5,227 nucleotides of DNA from the NCBI GenBank assembly GCA_023391315.1, contig JAEWBD010000323.1, forward strand, positions 1 to 5,227. Reading direction: 5' to 3'. The notes beneath the pieces are model-generated. The model searched no databases. It was not told the origin of the DNA and was given only the letters and a program-made list of their open reading frames with translations. Shown here piece after piece: positions 1-5,227 of this stretch (the stretch's first letter is position 1; each line of letters begins with the position of its first letter). The stretch is from Bacteroidota bacterium. Its GTDB lineage: Bacteria; Bacteroidota; Bacteroidia; Chitinophagales; Chitinophagaceae. The position numbers were made by a program, and so were the translations under genes.

Positions 1-38
1 CCGTAATTCATGTGGACGGAGGGGAACACTGCCTGTAA
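1..38 (+). CDS. 3' end of a FabG-like short-chain dehydrogenase/reductase (3-oxoacyl-ACP reductase), partial
   Basis: Reading from base 3, the window opens with VIHVDGGEHCL followed by a TAA stop at 36-38. A C-terminal 'G-x-V-I-H-V-D-G-G' stretch is the usual end of FabG-type ketoreductases of the short-chain dehydrogenase family, where it forms the last strand and the subunit contact region. Only 11 codons are visible, so the active site cannot be checked. The gene stops 10 bases before the likely start of the dehydratase, which fits one operon in which this enzyme would reduce the 3-ketoacyl-ACP made by the ketosynthase. Another SDR with a similar tail is possible, but a ketoreductase is what this neighbourhood calls for. 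Confidence 0.72.
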   Translation, partial: VIHVDGGEHCL

Positions 39-48
39 AACAGAAAAT

Positions 49-504
49 ATGTACGAAGAAGTTTTAAACCAGCTCCCTTATAAATCGTCTTTCCGCTTTG
101 TTGATACCATCATTTCATTGGATGAAAACGGCGTTGTTGGTGAATATACACTGCGTCCGGACGCCTTTTTTTATGAAGATCATTTTCCCGGGAATCCTGT
201 TACGCCCGGCGTAATTCTCATAGAAGTTATGGCGCAGATCGGCCTGGTAACGTTAGGCATTTATTTATTAATGCAGGCGGGTTTATCTTCCGAAAAAAAA
301 ATAACTCCTTTATTTACTTCGAGCCAGGTTGACTTTCATAAGCTTGTGTTGCCTGGCGAAAAACTAAGGGTTATTTCCAAAAAACAATATTTTCGTTTCA
401 ATAAGTTAAAATGCACGGTAGAAATGATAAATGAAAAAAGCGAAACAGTTGCGAGAGGCATATTTTCAGGTATGATGATTCAAAGTAATAATATCCCGCT
501 ATGA
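49..504 (+). CDS. FabZ-type 3-hydroxyacyl-ACP dehydratase (hot-dog fold)
   Basis: This 151-residue protein should remove water from a 3-hydroxyacyl-ACP to give the trans-2-enoyl-ACP. The hot-dog core motif HFPGNPVTPGVILIE lies at about residues 45-59. His45 and Glu59 are 14 residues apart, as are the catalytic His and Glu of FabZ. The motif has Thr where FabZ usually has Met (PVMPG). An in-frame ATG at 10 exists, but it lies inside the reading frame of the upstream reductase, which ends at 38. The ATG at 49 starts the family-like N-terminus (MYEEVLNQLPYKSSFRFVD) and gives the usual FabZ length. The stop overlaps the next start as ATGA (501-504), so the ketosynthase is probably translationally coupled to it. 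A dedicated dehydratase among KR, KS and ACP genes resembles the dehydratases of aryl-polyene/flexirubin clusters. Hydratase activity is well supported; the exact substrate is inferred. Confidence 0.88.
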   Translation: MYEEVLNQLPYKSSFRFVDTIISLDENGVVGEYTLRPDAFFYEDHFPGNPVTPGVILIEVMAQIGLVTLGIYLLMQAGLSSEKKITPLFTSSQVDFHKLVLPGEKLRVISKKQYFRFNKLKCTVEMINEKSETVARGIFSGMMIQSNNIPL

Positions 505-1772
505 GTAAAAGGGTTGTTGTTACAGGCTTGGGGGTTGTGGCGCCAAACGGCGTTGGTGTACCTGCTTTCCTCCATGCTATTCAAAATGGCGTTTCGGGAT
601 TAAAATTTATGCCGCATTTCAGGGAGCTGAATTTTAATTGCCAGGTTTGCGGTATTCCTGATTTTCAGTTTGATGACCTCAAAAATTATTTGTCAGAAGT
701 AGCTTTTCATGGTTTAAAGGGCAGCACTATAGGCTACGCTATTAAAGCCGCCGCCGATGCCTGGATGGATGCCGGCAATGCCATTAATACCGGCGAAATA
801 CATTGGGAAACCGGCTGCGTTTTCGGCAACAGCCTTGCCGATATGGAGATAATGAAGCGCGTAATTACGCATGTGGACATGAAGCAATCCCGCAAACTTG
901 GCTCAAAAGTGGTAGAACAGCTCATGAACAGCGGCGCCACAGCTAACATAACCGGTTTACTCGGCATTGGCAACCGCGTGATTACGAATTCAGCGGCTTG
1001 CGCCACCGGTTCGCAGGCTATTTTGATGGGTTATGAATACATAAAAAATGGCACGGCCAGGCGCATGCTGGTAGGCAGCAACGAATATATTGACAGCTAC
1101 GTGTTCAGCGCCTTTGACGCCATGCGCATTCTCGGAAGAAAATTTAATGATGAGCCGGAAAGGGCATCGAGGCCTATGAGTGCAACAGCGTGTGGTTTTG
1201 TGCCGGGTTCCGGCGCCGCTGCTCTGGTACTGGAGGATCTTGATTTTGCATTGGCGCGTAATGCCACCATTTATGCAGAAATATTGGGCGGCGCCACTAA
1301 TTCCGGCGGACAGAAAAAAGGCGGTTCGATGACGGCGCCCAACAGCGAAGGCGTTATTCGTTGCATAGATGCTGCTTTAACAGATGCTGCAATTGATCCT
1401 GCCGAAATTGATTTGATCAGCGGGCATTTAACGGCAACGATGGCCGATAAAATGGAAATTGAAAACTGGAGTAAAGCGTTGAACAGGAGAGGGGAAGATT
1501 TTCCGCTCATCAATTCGCTTAAATCGATGATAGGGCATTGTTTAAGCGCGGCGGGTTCCATAGAAAGTGTGGCGGTAATTTTGCAGCTCATGCATGAATT
1601 TGTGCATCCCAATATCAATCTTGAGGATCCAAATCCTGAAATAACAGATATTGTAAGTGTAAACGCATTACCAACAAAAAAAATAAATAAAGAAATTAAT
1701 ATTGCAGCTAAAGCTAACTTTGGGTTTGGCGATGTAAATGCCTGTTTAATTTTTTCAAAATTTAAAAAATAA
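501..1772 (+). CDS. Beta-ketoacyl-ACP synthase, FabF/KAS II-like
   Basis: This 423-residue condensing enzyme of the thiolase fold should extend an ACP-bound acyl chain by two carbons from malonyl-ACP. The N-terminus VVVTGLGVVAPNGVG (5-19) is classic for FabF-like enzymes. The catalytic residues are all visible: Cys167 in NSAACATGSQA, His309 in SGHLTAT, Lys341 and His346 in LKSMIGH, and the FGFG loop at 407-410. The nucleophilic Cys makes it a true ketosynthase and not a chain-length factor, where that residue is replaced. Two motifs depart from housekeeping FabF: 'SGHLTAT' in place of 'NAHGTST', and FGFGD in place of FGFGG. These point to a specialised pathway. The gene overlaps the dehydratase by 4 bases and the ACP start by 1 base (TAATG). 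The likely role is iterative polyene or lipid chain extension, with substrate unknown. Confidence 0.93.
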   Translation: MSKRVVVTGLGVVAPNGVGVPAFLHAIQNGVSGLKFMPHFRELNFNCQVCGIPDFQFDDLKNYLSEVAFHGLKGSTIGYAIKAAADAWMDAGNAINTGEIHWETGCVFGNSLADMEIMKRVITHVDMKQSRKLGSKVVEQLMNSGATANITGLLGIGNRVITNSAACATGSQAILMGYEYIKNGTARRMLVGSNEYIDSYVFSAFDAMRILGRKFNDEPERASRPMSATACGFVPGSGAAALVLEDLDFALARNATIYAEILGGATNSGGQKKGGSMTAPNSEGVIRCIDAALTDAAIDPAEIDLISGHLTATMADKMEIENWSKALNRRGEDFPLINSLKSMIGHCLSAAGSIESVAVILQLMHEFVHPNINLEDPNPEITDIVSVNALPTKKINKEINIAAKANFGFGDVNACLIFSKFKK

Positions 1773-2029
1773 TGACGCGAGAAGACATTTTAGAGGAATT
1801 AAAAAAAGTTTTGTCACATTATACACCAGATAAGGAAACGCTTAATTCTATTGTCCCGGAAACCGATTTTGTAAACGACCTGAAAATAAATTCAGCCAAT
1901 ATGGTTGATATAATTATTGAAGCTGAAGAAAAGTATGATATTGAAATAGACATGGATGCCGCTGAGAAAATACACAATGTGGGCAGTTGTGTAGATGTAA
2001 TCCTGGAAAAAATTAATGAGAAAAAATAG
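1772..2029 (+). CDS. Acyl carrier protein
   Basis: This acidic 85-residue protein fits the four-helix acyl carrier family and should carry the growing chain as a thioester on a phosphopantetheine arm. The attachment Ser is most likely Ser41 in FVNDLKINSANMVDIII. The usual D-S-L is here N-S-A, with the preceding D36-L37 retained and followed by the acidic helix II (EAEEKYDIEIDMD, about 50-62) that normally docks partner enzymes. From memory of the family, I-N-S-A is common in carrier proteins of pigment and lipid clusters in Bacteroidota and less so in housekeeping AcpP. The start codon shares a base with the ketosynthase stop, and the 3' end overlaps the transferase start by 14 bases. It thus sits between the enzyme that loads its substrate chain and the one that activates it. 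Confidence 0.92.
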   Translation: MTREDILEELKKVLSHYTPDKETLNSIVPETDFVNDLKINSANMVDIIIEAEEKYDIEIDMDAAEKIHNVGSCVDVILEKINEKK

Positions 2030-2753
2030 TATTGGCAATGATATCGTCGCTTTAACCAATACGGGCATTGAACGTGCCTGCAATCCAAGATTTTATTCAA
2101 AGTTCCTTACTGATAAGGAAGCTGCTCTTTTTAATACAAATGACCTCGCCATTTCATTTGTGCAATTTGTATGGCTGTGCTGGAGCATAAAAGAATCCGT
2201 ATATAAATTTCAGAAAAGATTGCAGCCGCAGCTTTTAAAAGGCGGCTGGAAAATACAGGTACATTCAATAAATCCACCGGCAATGTCGTTTCCCGCCTCA
2301 CAACATAAATTGCTGGAAAGTGAATTGATACCGGTTGAACTTTGTTATGCAAGCGTAGCTGTTATCAATACAGAAAAATATTATTCCTGGTCAATCATTA
2401 CACCAGAATTTATTTATACCATTACTGCTGCTGAAAATGAGCATGAAAATATTTGCTGGGGCATAAAGAGAATTGGTGATGCCAATCGCCTAAACCAATC
2501 ATCTGAAGTAAGAAAATTTTTATTGGCAAGGTTTCGGAGTAGCAATGCTGAAATTTTAAAAACGCCTGCAGGTGTTCCGCATATAAAAGGGCATCCACAT
2601 GCGCTGCTTTCTTTTACACACGATGGCTTTTTCATAGCGTATGCATTATTGCTGAATAATGAAGCGCTGCAGAAAAATAATGCAGCGTATTATTGCAAAG
2701 AAAATAATGAAGCAGGTTTTAATAATTATAGTCGTTTTAATTGCGTCATTTAA
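2016..2753 (+). CDS. 4'-phosphopantetheinyl transferase superfamily protein (AcpS-like motif order)
   Basis: This 245-residue protein probably transfers phosphopantetheine from CoA to Ser41 of the neighbouring ACP, turning apo into holo carrier. Visible motifs are GNDIV at 7-11 (Asp9, metal binding), FLTDKE at 30-35, W56-x-x-K59-E60-x-x-x-K64 (the WxxKE motif), and G-V-P followed by LSFTHDG with S199 and H202. The order GxD, then KE, then SxxH matches AcpS. Sfp enzymes carry the S-x-S-H type motif before the GxD motif. The chain is about twice AcpS length because roughly 110 residues of unassigned sequence lie between the KE motif and the GVP motif. After the last family-like strand (FFIAYALLL) an Asn-rich tail of about 30 residues runs into the next gene. 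The tail may be non-functional readthrough to the next stop. Activity is inferred from motifs. Confidence 0.85.
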   Translation: MRKNSIGNDIVALTNTGIERACNPRFYSKFLTDKEAALFNTNDLAISFVQFVWLCWSIKESVYKFQKRLQPQLLKGGWKIQVHSINPPAMSFPASQHKLLESELIPVELCYASVAVINTEKYYSWSIITPEFIYTITAAENEHENICWGIKRIGDANRLNQSSEVRKFLLARFRSSNAEILKTPAGVPHIKGHPHALLSFTHDGFFIAYALLLNNEALQKNNAAYYCKENNEAGFNNYSRFNCVI

Positions 2754-3468
2754 TGCCAGAGCGCAAAAAATAGCTCCCCGGTTTAAAGTGCTGGTATTTT
2801 ATGAAAACGGCGGGCACCATATAGACTATTCAAAAAGGGCTGTGGTATGGTTAAACCAGCTGGCTGCCGACAGTAATTTTAGCATTGATTATAAGCAAAA
2901 TACCAACGATTTTTCCGATAGTTTTTTATCTCAATATCAACTGCTCATCCAGCTTGACTTTGTTCCTTACGGATGGAATGATGAAGCAAAGAATGCTTTT
3001 AAAAAATATATAGAAGAAGGTAAAGGCGGCTGGATAGGCTTTCATCATGCTTCACTGTTGGGCGATTTTGACGGATACAAGATGTGGCCCTGGTTCTGCG
3101 GTTTTATGGGCGGCATTCAATTCAAAAATTATATTGCTGATTTTGCTTCGGGCACTGTGCATATAGAAGATACAACGTTTCCCGTGTTTAAAAATATGCC
3201 TCGCCGGTTTGTCATTAATAAAGAAGAATGGTACACCTATGATAAAAACCCGCGGCCAAATGTGCATGTGCTGGCCAGCGTGGATGAATCTTCTTATCAG
3301 CCTGATACTATAAATATAAAAATGGGCGATCATCCTGTTATCTGGACCAACGATGAAGTAAAGGCCAAAAACATTTATATTTTCATGGGGCACGGGCCGG
3401 ATCTGTGGGATAATCCTGCCTATACAACACTCATTAGGAATGCAATTTTCTGGGCAGCAAAAAAATAA
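2707..3468 (+). CDS. Secreted ThuA-like domain protein
   Basis: This protein of about 253 residues has a ThuA-like (type 1 glutamine amidotransferase-like) fold. Supporting sequence includes FKVLVFYENGGHHID near the start, the central GGWIGFHHAS strand-turn, a WPWFCGFMGG segment, DHPVIWTNDE, and the end motif YIFMGHGPDLWDNP followed by LIRNAIFWAA. Family members are linked to sugar metabolism, often without a proven reaction. The frame is open from an ATG at 2659, but the ATG at 2707 gives a clean Sec signal peptide: MKQ, then a hydrophobic run VLIIIVVLIASF, then N-A-R-A before Gln20 as a signal peptidase I site. No lipobox Cys is present, so the product should be periplasmic or exported. With this start it overlaps the transferase by 47 bases in another frame. 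Its link to the lipid cluster is positional only; a stand-alone function is equally likely. Confidence 0.85.
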   Translation: MKQVLIIIVVLIASFNARAQKIAPRFKVLVFYENGGHHIDYSKRAVVWLNQLAADSNFSIDYKQNTNDFSDSFLSQYQLLIQLDFVPYGWNDEAKNAFKKYIEEGKGGWIGFHHASLLGDFDGYKMWPWFCGFMGGIQFKNYIADFASGTVHIEDTTFPVFKNMPRRFVINKEEWYTYDKNPRPNVHVLASVDESSYQPDTINIKMGDHPVIWTNDEVKAKNIYIFMGHGPDLWDNPAYTTLIRNAIFWAAKK

Positions 3469-3580
3469 TCATTACTTATTATTATGTGCGAACAATACGG
3501 CCTGGCTTATGGAAATGCCCGTATCATGATTCAAAGGCTTATATGGAGATAATAAGAAAAATGTAAGAATACATCCCGCA

Positions 3581-3793
3581 TCATTTCAACCTCGTTAATG
3601 CCGATCCTTTATGCGCTACAATATGATCTGATTTATCACTCTTTATTTCATATTGCGGATCATCTTTCGAGGCGTGGTGCGTATAGCCTTTATAATCAAA
3701 ATCTTTTGTGTGTATTTTGATTATGGTGCCTGAAACCCTTCCCACTTCTGAATTCCAGCTCACTTTATCTCCCGCTTTAAATTTTGCTGCCAT
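3581..3793 (-). CDS. HVA1 (hypervirulence-associated, Tudor-like) / DUF2945 family protein
   Basis: This is a small basic protein of 70 residues without signal peptide or membrane segment. The pattern FKAGDKVSW (5-13), a Gly-rich turn before a beta strand (G-R-V-S-G-T-I-I), ASKDDPQYEIKSDKS (41-55) and a terminal AHKGSALTRLK match the HVA1/DUF2945 family, a short beta-barrel domain found in many bacteria and fungi with no settled biochemical role. Length is normal for a stand-alone member. It begins 26 bases after the encapsulin stop on the same strand, so it is probably the last gene of the nanocompartment operon. Its C-terminus slightly resembles a cargo-loading peptide, but that ending is ordinary for the family. 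Function here is unknown; a stress-related role is only suggested by the company it keeps. Confidence 0.82.
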   Translation of the reverse strand: MAAKFKAGDKVSWNSEVGRVSGTIIKIHTKDFDYKGYTHHASKDDPQYEIKSDKSDHIVAHKGSALTRLK

Positions 3794-3819
3794 AAAATTT
3801 CAAAAATTTCCTGAACAGT

Positions 3820-4626
3820 TTATTTGCCTGAAGGCGTGAGCGCTACAGCCGCTTCTGTTGTAAGCACCCGGAAAGTGAAACTTTCCTGCAGGTAAAGTTT
3901 TACTGTTGTTTCAGAGTGACTGAGATAACCGATAGAAATATCCTGCCCAAGGTTCAGCTCAAAATCACCGCCGCGGGTTGAAAGCACAAAGCCGCCTTTT
4001 ATTGCCGGCGCCCAGATAATTTCTCCCTCCACCAGCCGGTAAATATGTTGCAGTATCGGGTAGCCTTCATCACTGCCGCCCGTAGCTATTGCGTAAGCAT
4101 CCGCTCCCAGCACAAGCTTATAAGGGCCATTAACGCCCGCAAGCCGCAATTCGCTTATTGCCTGTGCCACTATATCAGGATAATTACGCACGCTGGAAGA
4201 TAATGTTAATGGTGCATTGCTGCTTTCCTGCCGGATGCCCTCAATATTAGCGGCAGCATAACCTTCAAAGATGGCGCGGTCTTCTGCAAAGGCTATCTTT
4301 TTCGCAGCGGCTTTCAATGGGTCCCAGTCGGAATCATCGGAACCACGTTCCACATCATCAATCGCCTGCCGCGAAAGTTCAAACGGCACACGCAATTCTA
4401 CCAAAGCTTTTACCTCACGCTGTACCGCCTGTATGCCATCGCCCGGCGCTTCAATCTGTTTTGTGTGACCGGTGCCTGCCGCCGCAAAATCAAAACCCTT
4501 CGGGCCCACCACATCTACTACGCACCGTGCACCCAGGTGGCGTTTAAGGGTGCGGCTGGCTTCTTCTTCAATCTGGGCCCAGGCCTCATCAGAAATGGGG
4601 GCAAGTTCCCGGTAAAGGTTATTCAT
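3820..4626 (-). CDS. Family 1 encapsulin nanocompartment shell protein
   Basis: This 268-residue protein has the HK97 phage capsid fold and should self-assemble into a protein shell; family 1 shells of this length are usually 60-subunit T=1 particles of about 24 nm. The N-terminal helix NLYRELAPISDEAW (3-16) and VVDVVGPKG (36-44) match the region that forms the inner cargo-binding surface. The E-loop follows at about 45-75. P-domain helices carry AEDRAIFEGY (114-123). The A-domain with the five-fold pore loop lies near TGGSDEGYP (182-190). The signature GGDFELNLGQDISIGY (219-234) and LQESFTFRVLTTEA (246-259) closely resemble Thermotoga and Brevibacterium encapsulins. All regions are present, so the shell gene looks intact. 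The ATG lies 6 bases after the peroxidase stop (spacer AAAGAT), implying coupled translation with its cargo. The lack of an attached enzymatic domain fits a pure shell protein. Confidence 0.95.
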   Translation of the reverse strand: MNNLYRELAPISDEAWAQIEEEASRTLKRHLGARCVVDVVGPKGFDFAAAGTGHTKQIEAPGDGIQAVQREVKALVELRVPFELSRQAIDDVERGSDDSDWDPLKAAAKKIAFAEDRAIFEGYAAANIEGIRQESSNAPLTLSSSVRNYPDIVAQAISELRLAGVNGPYKLVLGADAYAIATGGSDEGYPILQHIYRLVEGEIIWAPAIKGGFVLSTRGGDFELNLGQDISIGYLSHSETTVKLYLQESFTFRVLTTEAAVALTPSGK

Positions 4627-4632
4627 ATCTTT

Positions 4633-5227
4633 TTATTTTTTTAGTGATCCAATATTTAACGAGCCATCGTTCGGCAACCTTCCTGTTTTGTTTTCGGCAT
4701 TTACGCTTTCTGTTTCCAGCGGCGATAATCCTGACGCTACGCTGTCTAAAAATGTTGCCGATGGCACAAAGAATAATGTTCCTGTTTTGGCTGTACTGAA
4801 ATCCAGCAGCCTGTCGTAGTTGCCCGGCGGCAATCCAATGAACATATTATCGAGCATTTTCTTCACCGTGGTGAAGGTGCTGGCATAGGCAATAAAATAA
4901 GTGCCCATTTCATTGGTTGACATATTGCCAAAAGGCATGTTGTCGCGAATAATTTTAAGATCATCGCCCACATTGCTCAAAGCAATATGGGAATTGGCGG
5001 GCTTTATATCATCCGGCATTTCCACATCATCCCCTTTATATCTCCCAAACACTTTTTCCTGCTCTTCCACTGTTAATGCTTTAAACGCAGCCAGGTTATG
5101 AATATATTTTTGAACAAAAAGATAGCTGCCGCCGCGATAAGCTGGATCGTTATCACCAACCAAACCAAAATAGGCGCGGTCTTATCACTGCGGGTTTTCA
5201 GTGCCGTCAACAAAACCTAAAATAGAG
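4633..5227 (-). CDS. DyP-type heme peroxidase, encapsulin cargo; 5' end outside window, frame interrupted by two in-frame stops
   Basis: This is the C-terminal two thirds or so of a dye-decolorising peroxidase, which oxidises substrates with H2O2 through a heme. At the window edge the frame reads SILGFVDGTENPQ, containing the GxxDG motif with the catalytic Asp. It continues as DRAYFGLVGDNDPAYRGGSY, then FVQKYIHNL, NSHIALSN with the likely heme-ligand His (4987-4989), KIIRDNMPFG with the distal Arg, and RLLDFSTAKTGTLFFVPS. It ends in a cargo-loading peptide. Between Q and D stand TGA and TAA (5187-5182), in frame with conserved sequence on both sides. The longest open part starts at a TTG (5163) and lacks the catalytic Asp, so it should be inactive alone. 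Either the gene is newly broken or bases are missing: adding G's to two short G runs gives Q-G-D-K-D-R. The family call is very secure; intactness is not. Confidence 0.88.
4636..4671 (-). other. Encapsulin cargo-loading (targeting) peptide at the DyP C-terminus
   Basis: The last 12 residues of the peroxidase are NDGSLNIGSLKK, directly before the TAA. Known family 1 cargo proteins end in a short flexible tail with an (S/D)-L-x-I-G-S-L-K core that binds a groove on the inner shell surface. Here the match is nearly ideal, and the preceding stretch rich in Glu, Asn and Gly (ETESVNAENKTGRLP) looks like the usual flexible linker. The encapsulin gene starts 6 bases after this gene ends, which supports pairing of this cargo with this shell. 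Confidence 0.9.
5182..5187 (-). other. Two tandem in-frame stop codons (TGA TAA) inside the DyP gene
   Basis: On the minus strand the codons CCG CAG TGA TAA GAC CGC GCC read P-Q-stop-stop-D-R-A. Protein similarity to DyP peroxidases continues in the same frame on both sides, so this is not a gene boundary. No start codon with a leader follows that would suggest a designed restart; the nearest is the TTG at 5163-5161. An error or deletion of G's in runs (GGG to G before TGATAAG, and GG to G after it) would explain both stops at once. Confidence 0.85.

Noticed and set aside
10..48. Possible N-terminal extension of the dehydratase from the ATG at 10, with a GGAGG at 18-22
   Set aside because: Bases 3-38 read as the C-terminus of a FabG-like reductase in another frame. 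The GGAGG is part of its Asp-Gly-Gly codons and lies after the ATG at 10. The 13 extra residues are unlike FabZ family sequence.
3495..3524. Inverted repeat ATACGG/CCGTAT with an 18-base loop between the convergent genes, as a bidirectional terminator
   Set aside because: The stem is only 6 bp, the loop is large, and no T-run follows on either strand. The position is right for a terminator, but the sequence support is too weak.
3475..3556. Inverted repeat CTTATTAT (3475-3482) and ATAATAAG (3549-3556)
   Set aside because: Eight AT-only-rich bases separated by 66 bases in AT-rich DNA are expected by chance.
3581..3613. C-terminus of the HVA1 protein (KGSALTRLK) as a second encapsulin cargo-loading peptide
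   Set aside because: It lacks the I-G-S-L core, and endings of this kind are normal for HVA1/DUF2945 proteins not linked to encapsulins.
4271..4547. Open frames on the + strand opposite the encapsulin gene
   Set aside because: They are Ser/Pro/His-rich shadow frames without recognisable domains, lying fully inside a strongly conserved gene on the other strand.
3820..4626. The shell gene as a prophage major capsid protein
   Set aside because: The HK97 fold is shared, but no portal, protease or terminase genes flank it. The upstream peroxidase with a cargo-loading peptide and the GQDISIGY signature identify an encapsulin.
5182..5187. TGA as a selenocysteine or pyrrolysine-like recoded codon in the peroxidase
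   Set aside because: A TAA follows immediately in frame. DyP enzymes use heme and not selenocysteine, and the position lies after, not at, the catalytic Asp motif.

Overview
The window looks like chromosomal DNA of a member of the Bacteroidota, most likely a Chitinophagia-type soil or environmental bacterium. This is an inference from three things: A-rich leaders with no strong Shine-Dalgarno sequences, an acyl carrier protein with an 'INSA' attachment motif, and the general look of the protein families. No rRNA or other taxonomic marker is present.

Left half (1-3468, + strand): the 3' end of a tightly packed gene cluster for lipid or polyene synthesis. In order it holds the last 11 codons of a FabG-like ketoreductase, a FabZ-type hot-dog dehydratase, a FabF-type ketosynthase with an intact Cys-His-His triad, an acyl carrier protein, and an AcpS-like 4'-phosphopantetheinyl transferase. 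The dehydratase/ketosynthase, ketosynthase/ACP and ACP/transferase pairs overlap by 4, 1 and 14 bases, so they are probably translationally coupled. Together they supply the steps of an iterative type II elongation cycle: condense, reduce, dehydrate, carry the chain, and activate the carrier. In Bacteroidota such a dedicated set, separate from housekeeping fatty acid synthesis, is typical of flexirubin/aryl-polyene pigment clusters. The product cannot be read from this window. A secreted ThuA-like protein follows, and its likely start lies inside the 3' end of the transferase gene.

Middle (3469-3580): a 112-base gap between convergent transcription units. It holds a weak inverted repeat and no gene I can support.

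Right half (3581-5227, - strand): an encapsulin nanocompartment operon. Read from right to left it contains a DyP-type heme peroxidase (5' end outside the window), a family 1 encapsulin shell protein 6 bases downstream, and a small HVA1/DUF2945 protein 26 bases further on. The peroxidase ends in a clear encapsulin cargo-loading peptide (DGSLNIGSLKK), so it should be packaged in the shell.

The most surprising point is that the peroxidase frame carries two adjacent in-frame stops (TGA TAA, 5187-5182) just after its GFVDGTENPQ active-site motif, although coding is conserved in the same frame on both sides. Restoring G's in two short G runs would give an uninterrupted Q-G-D-K-D-R reading. Homopolymer sequence error and recent pseudogenisation are therefore both possible.
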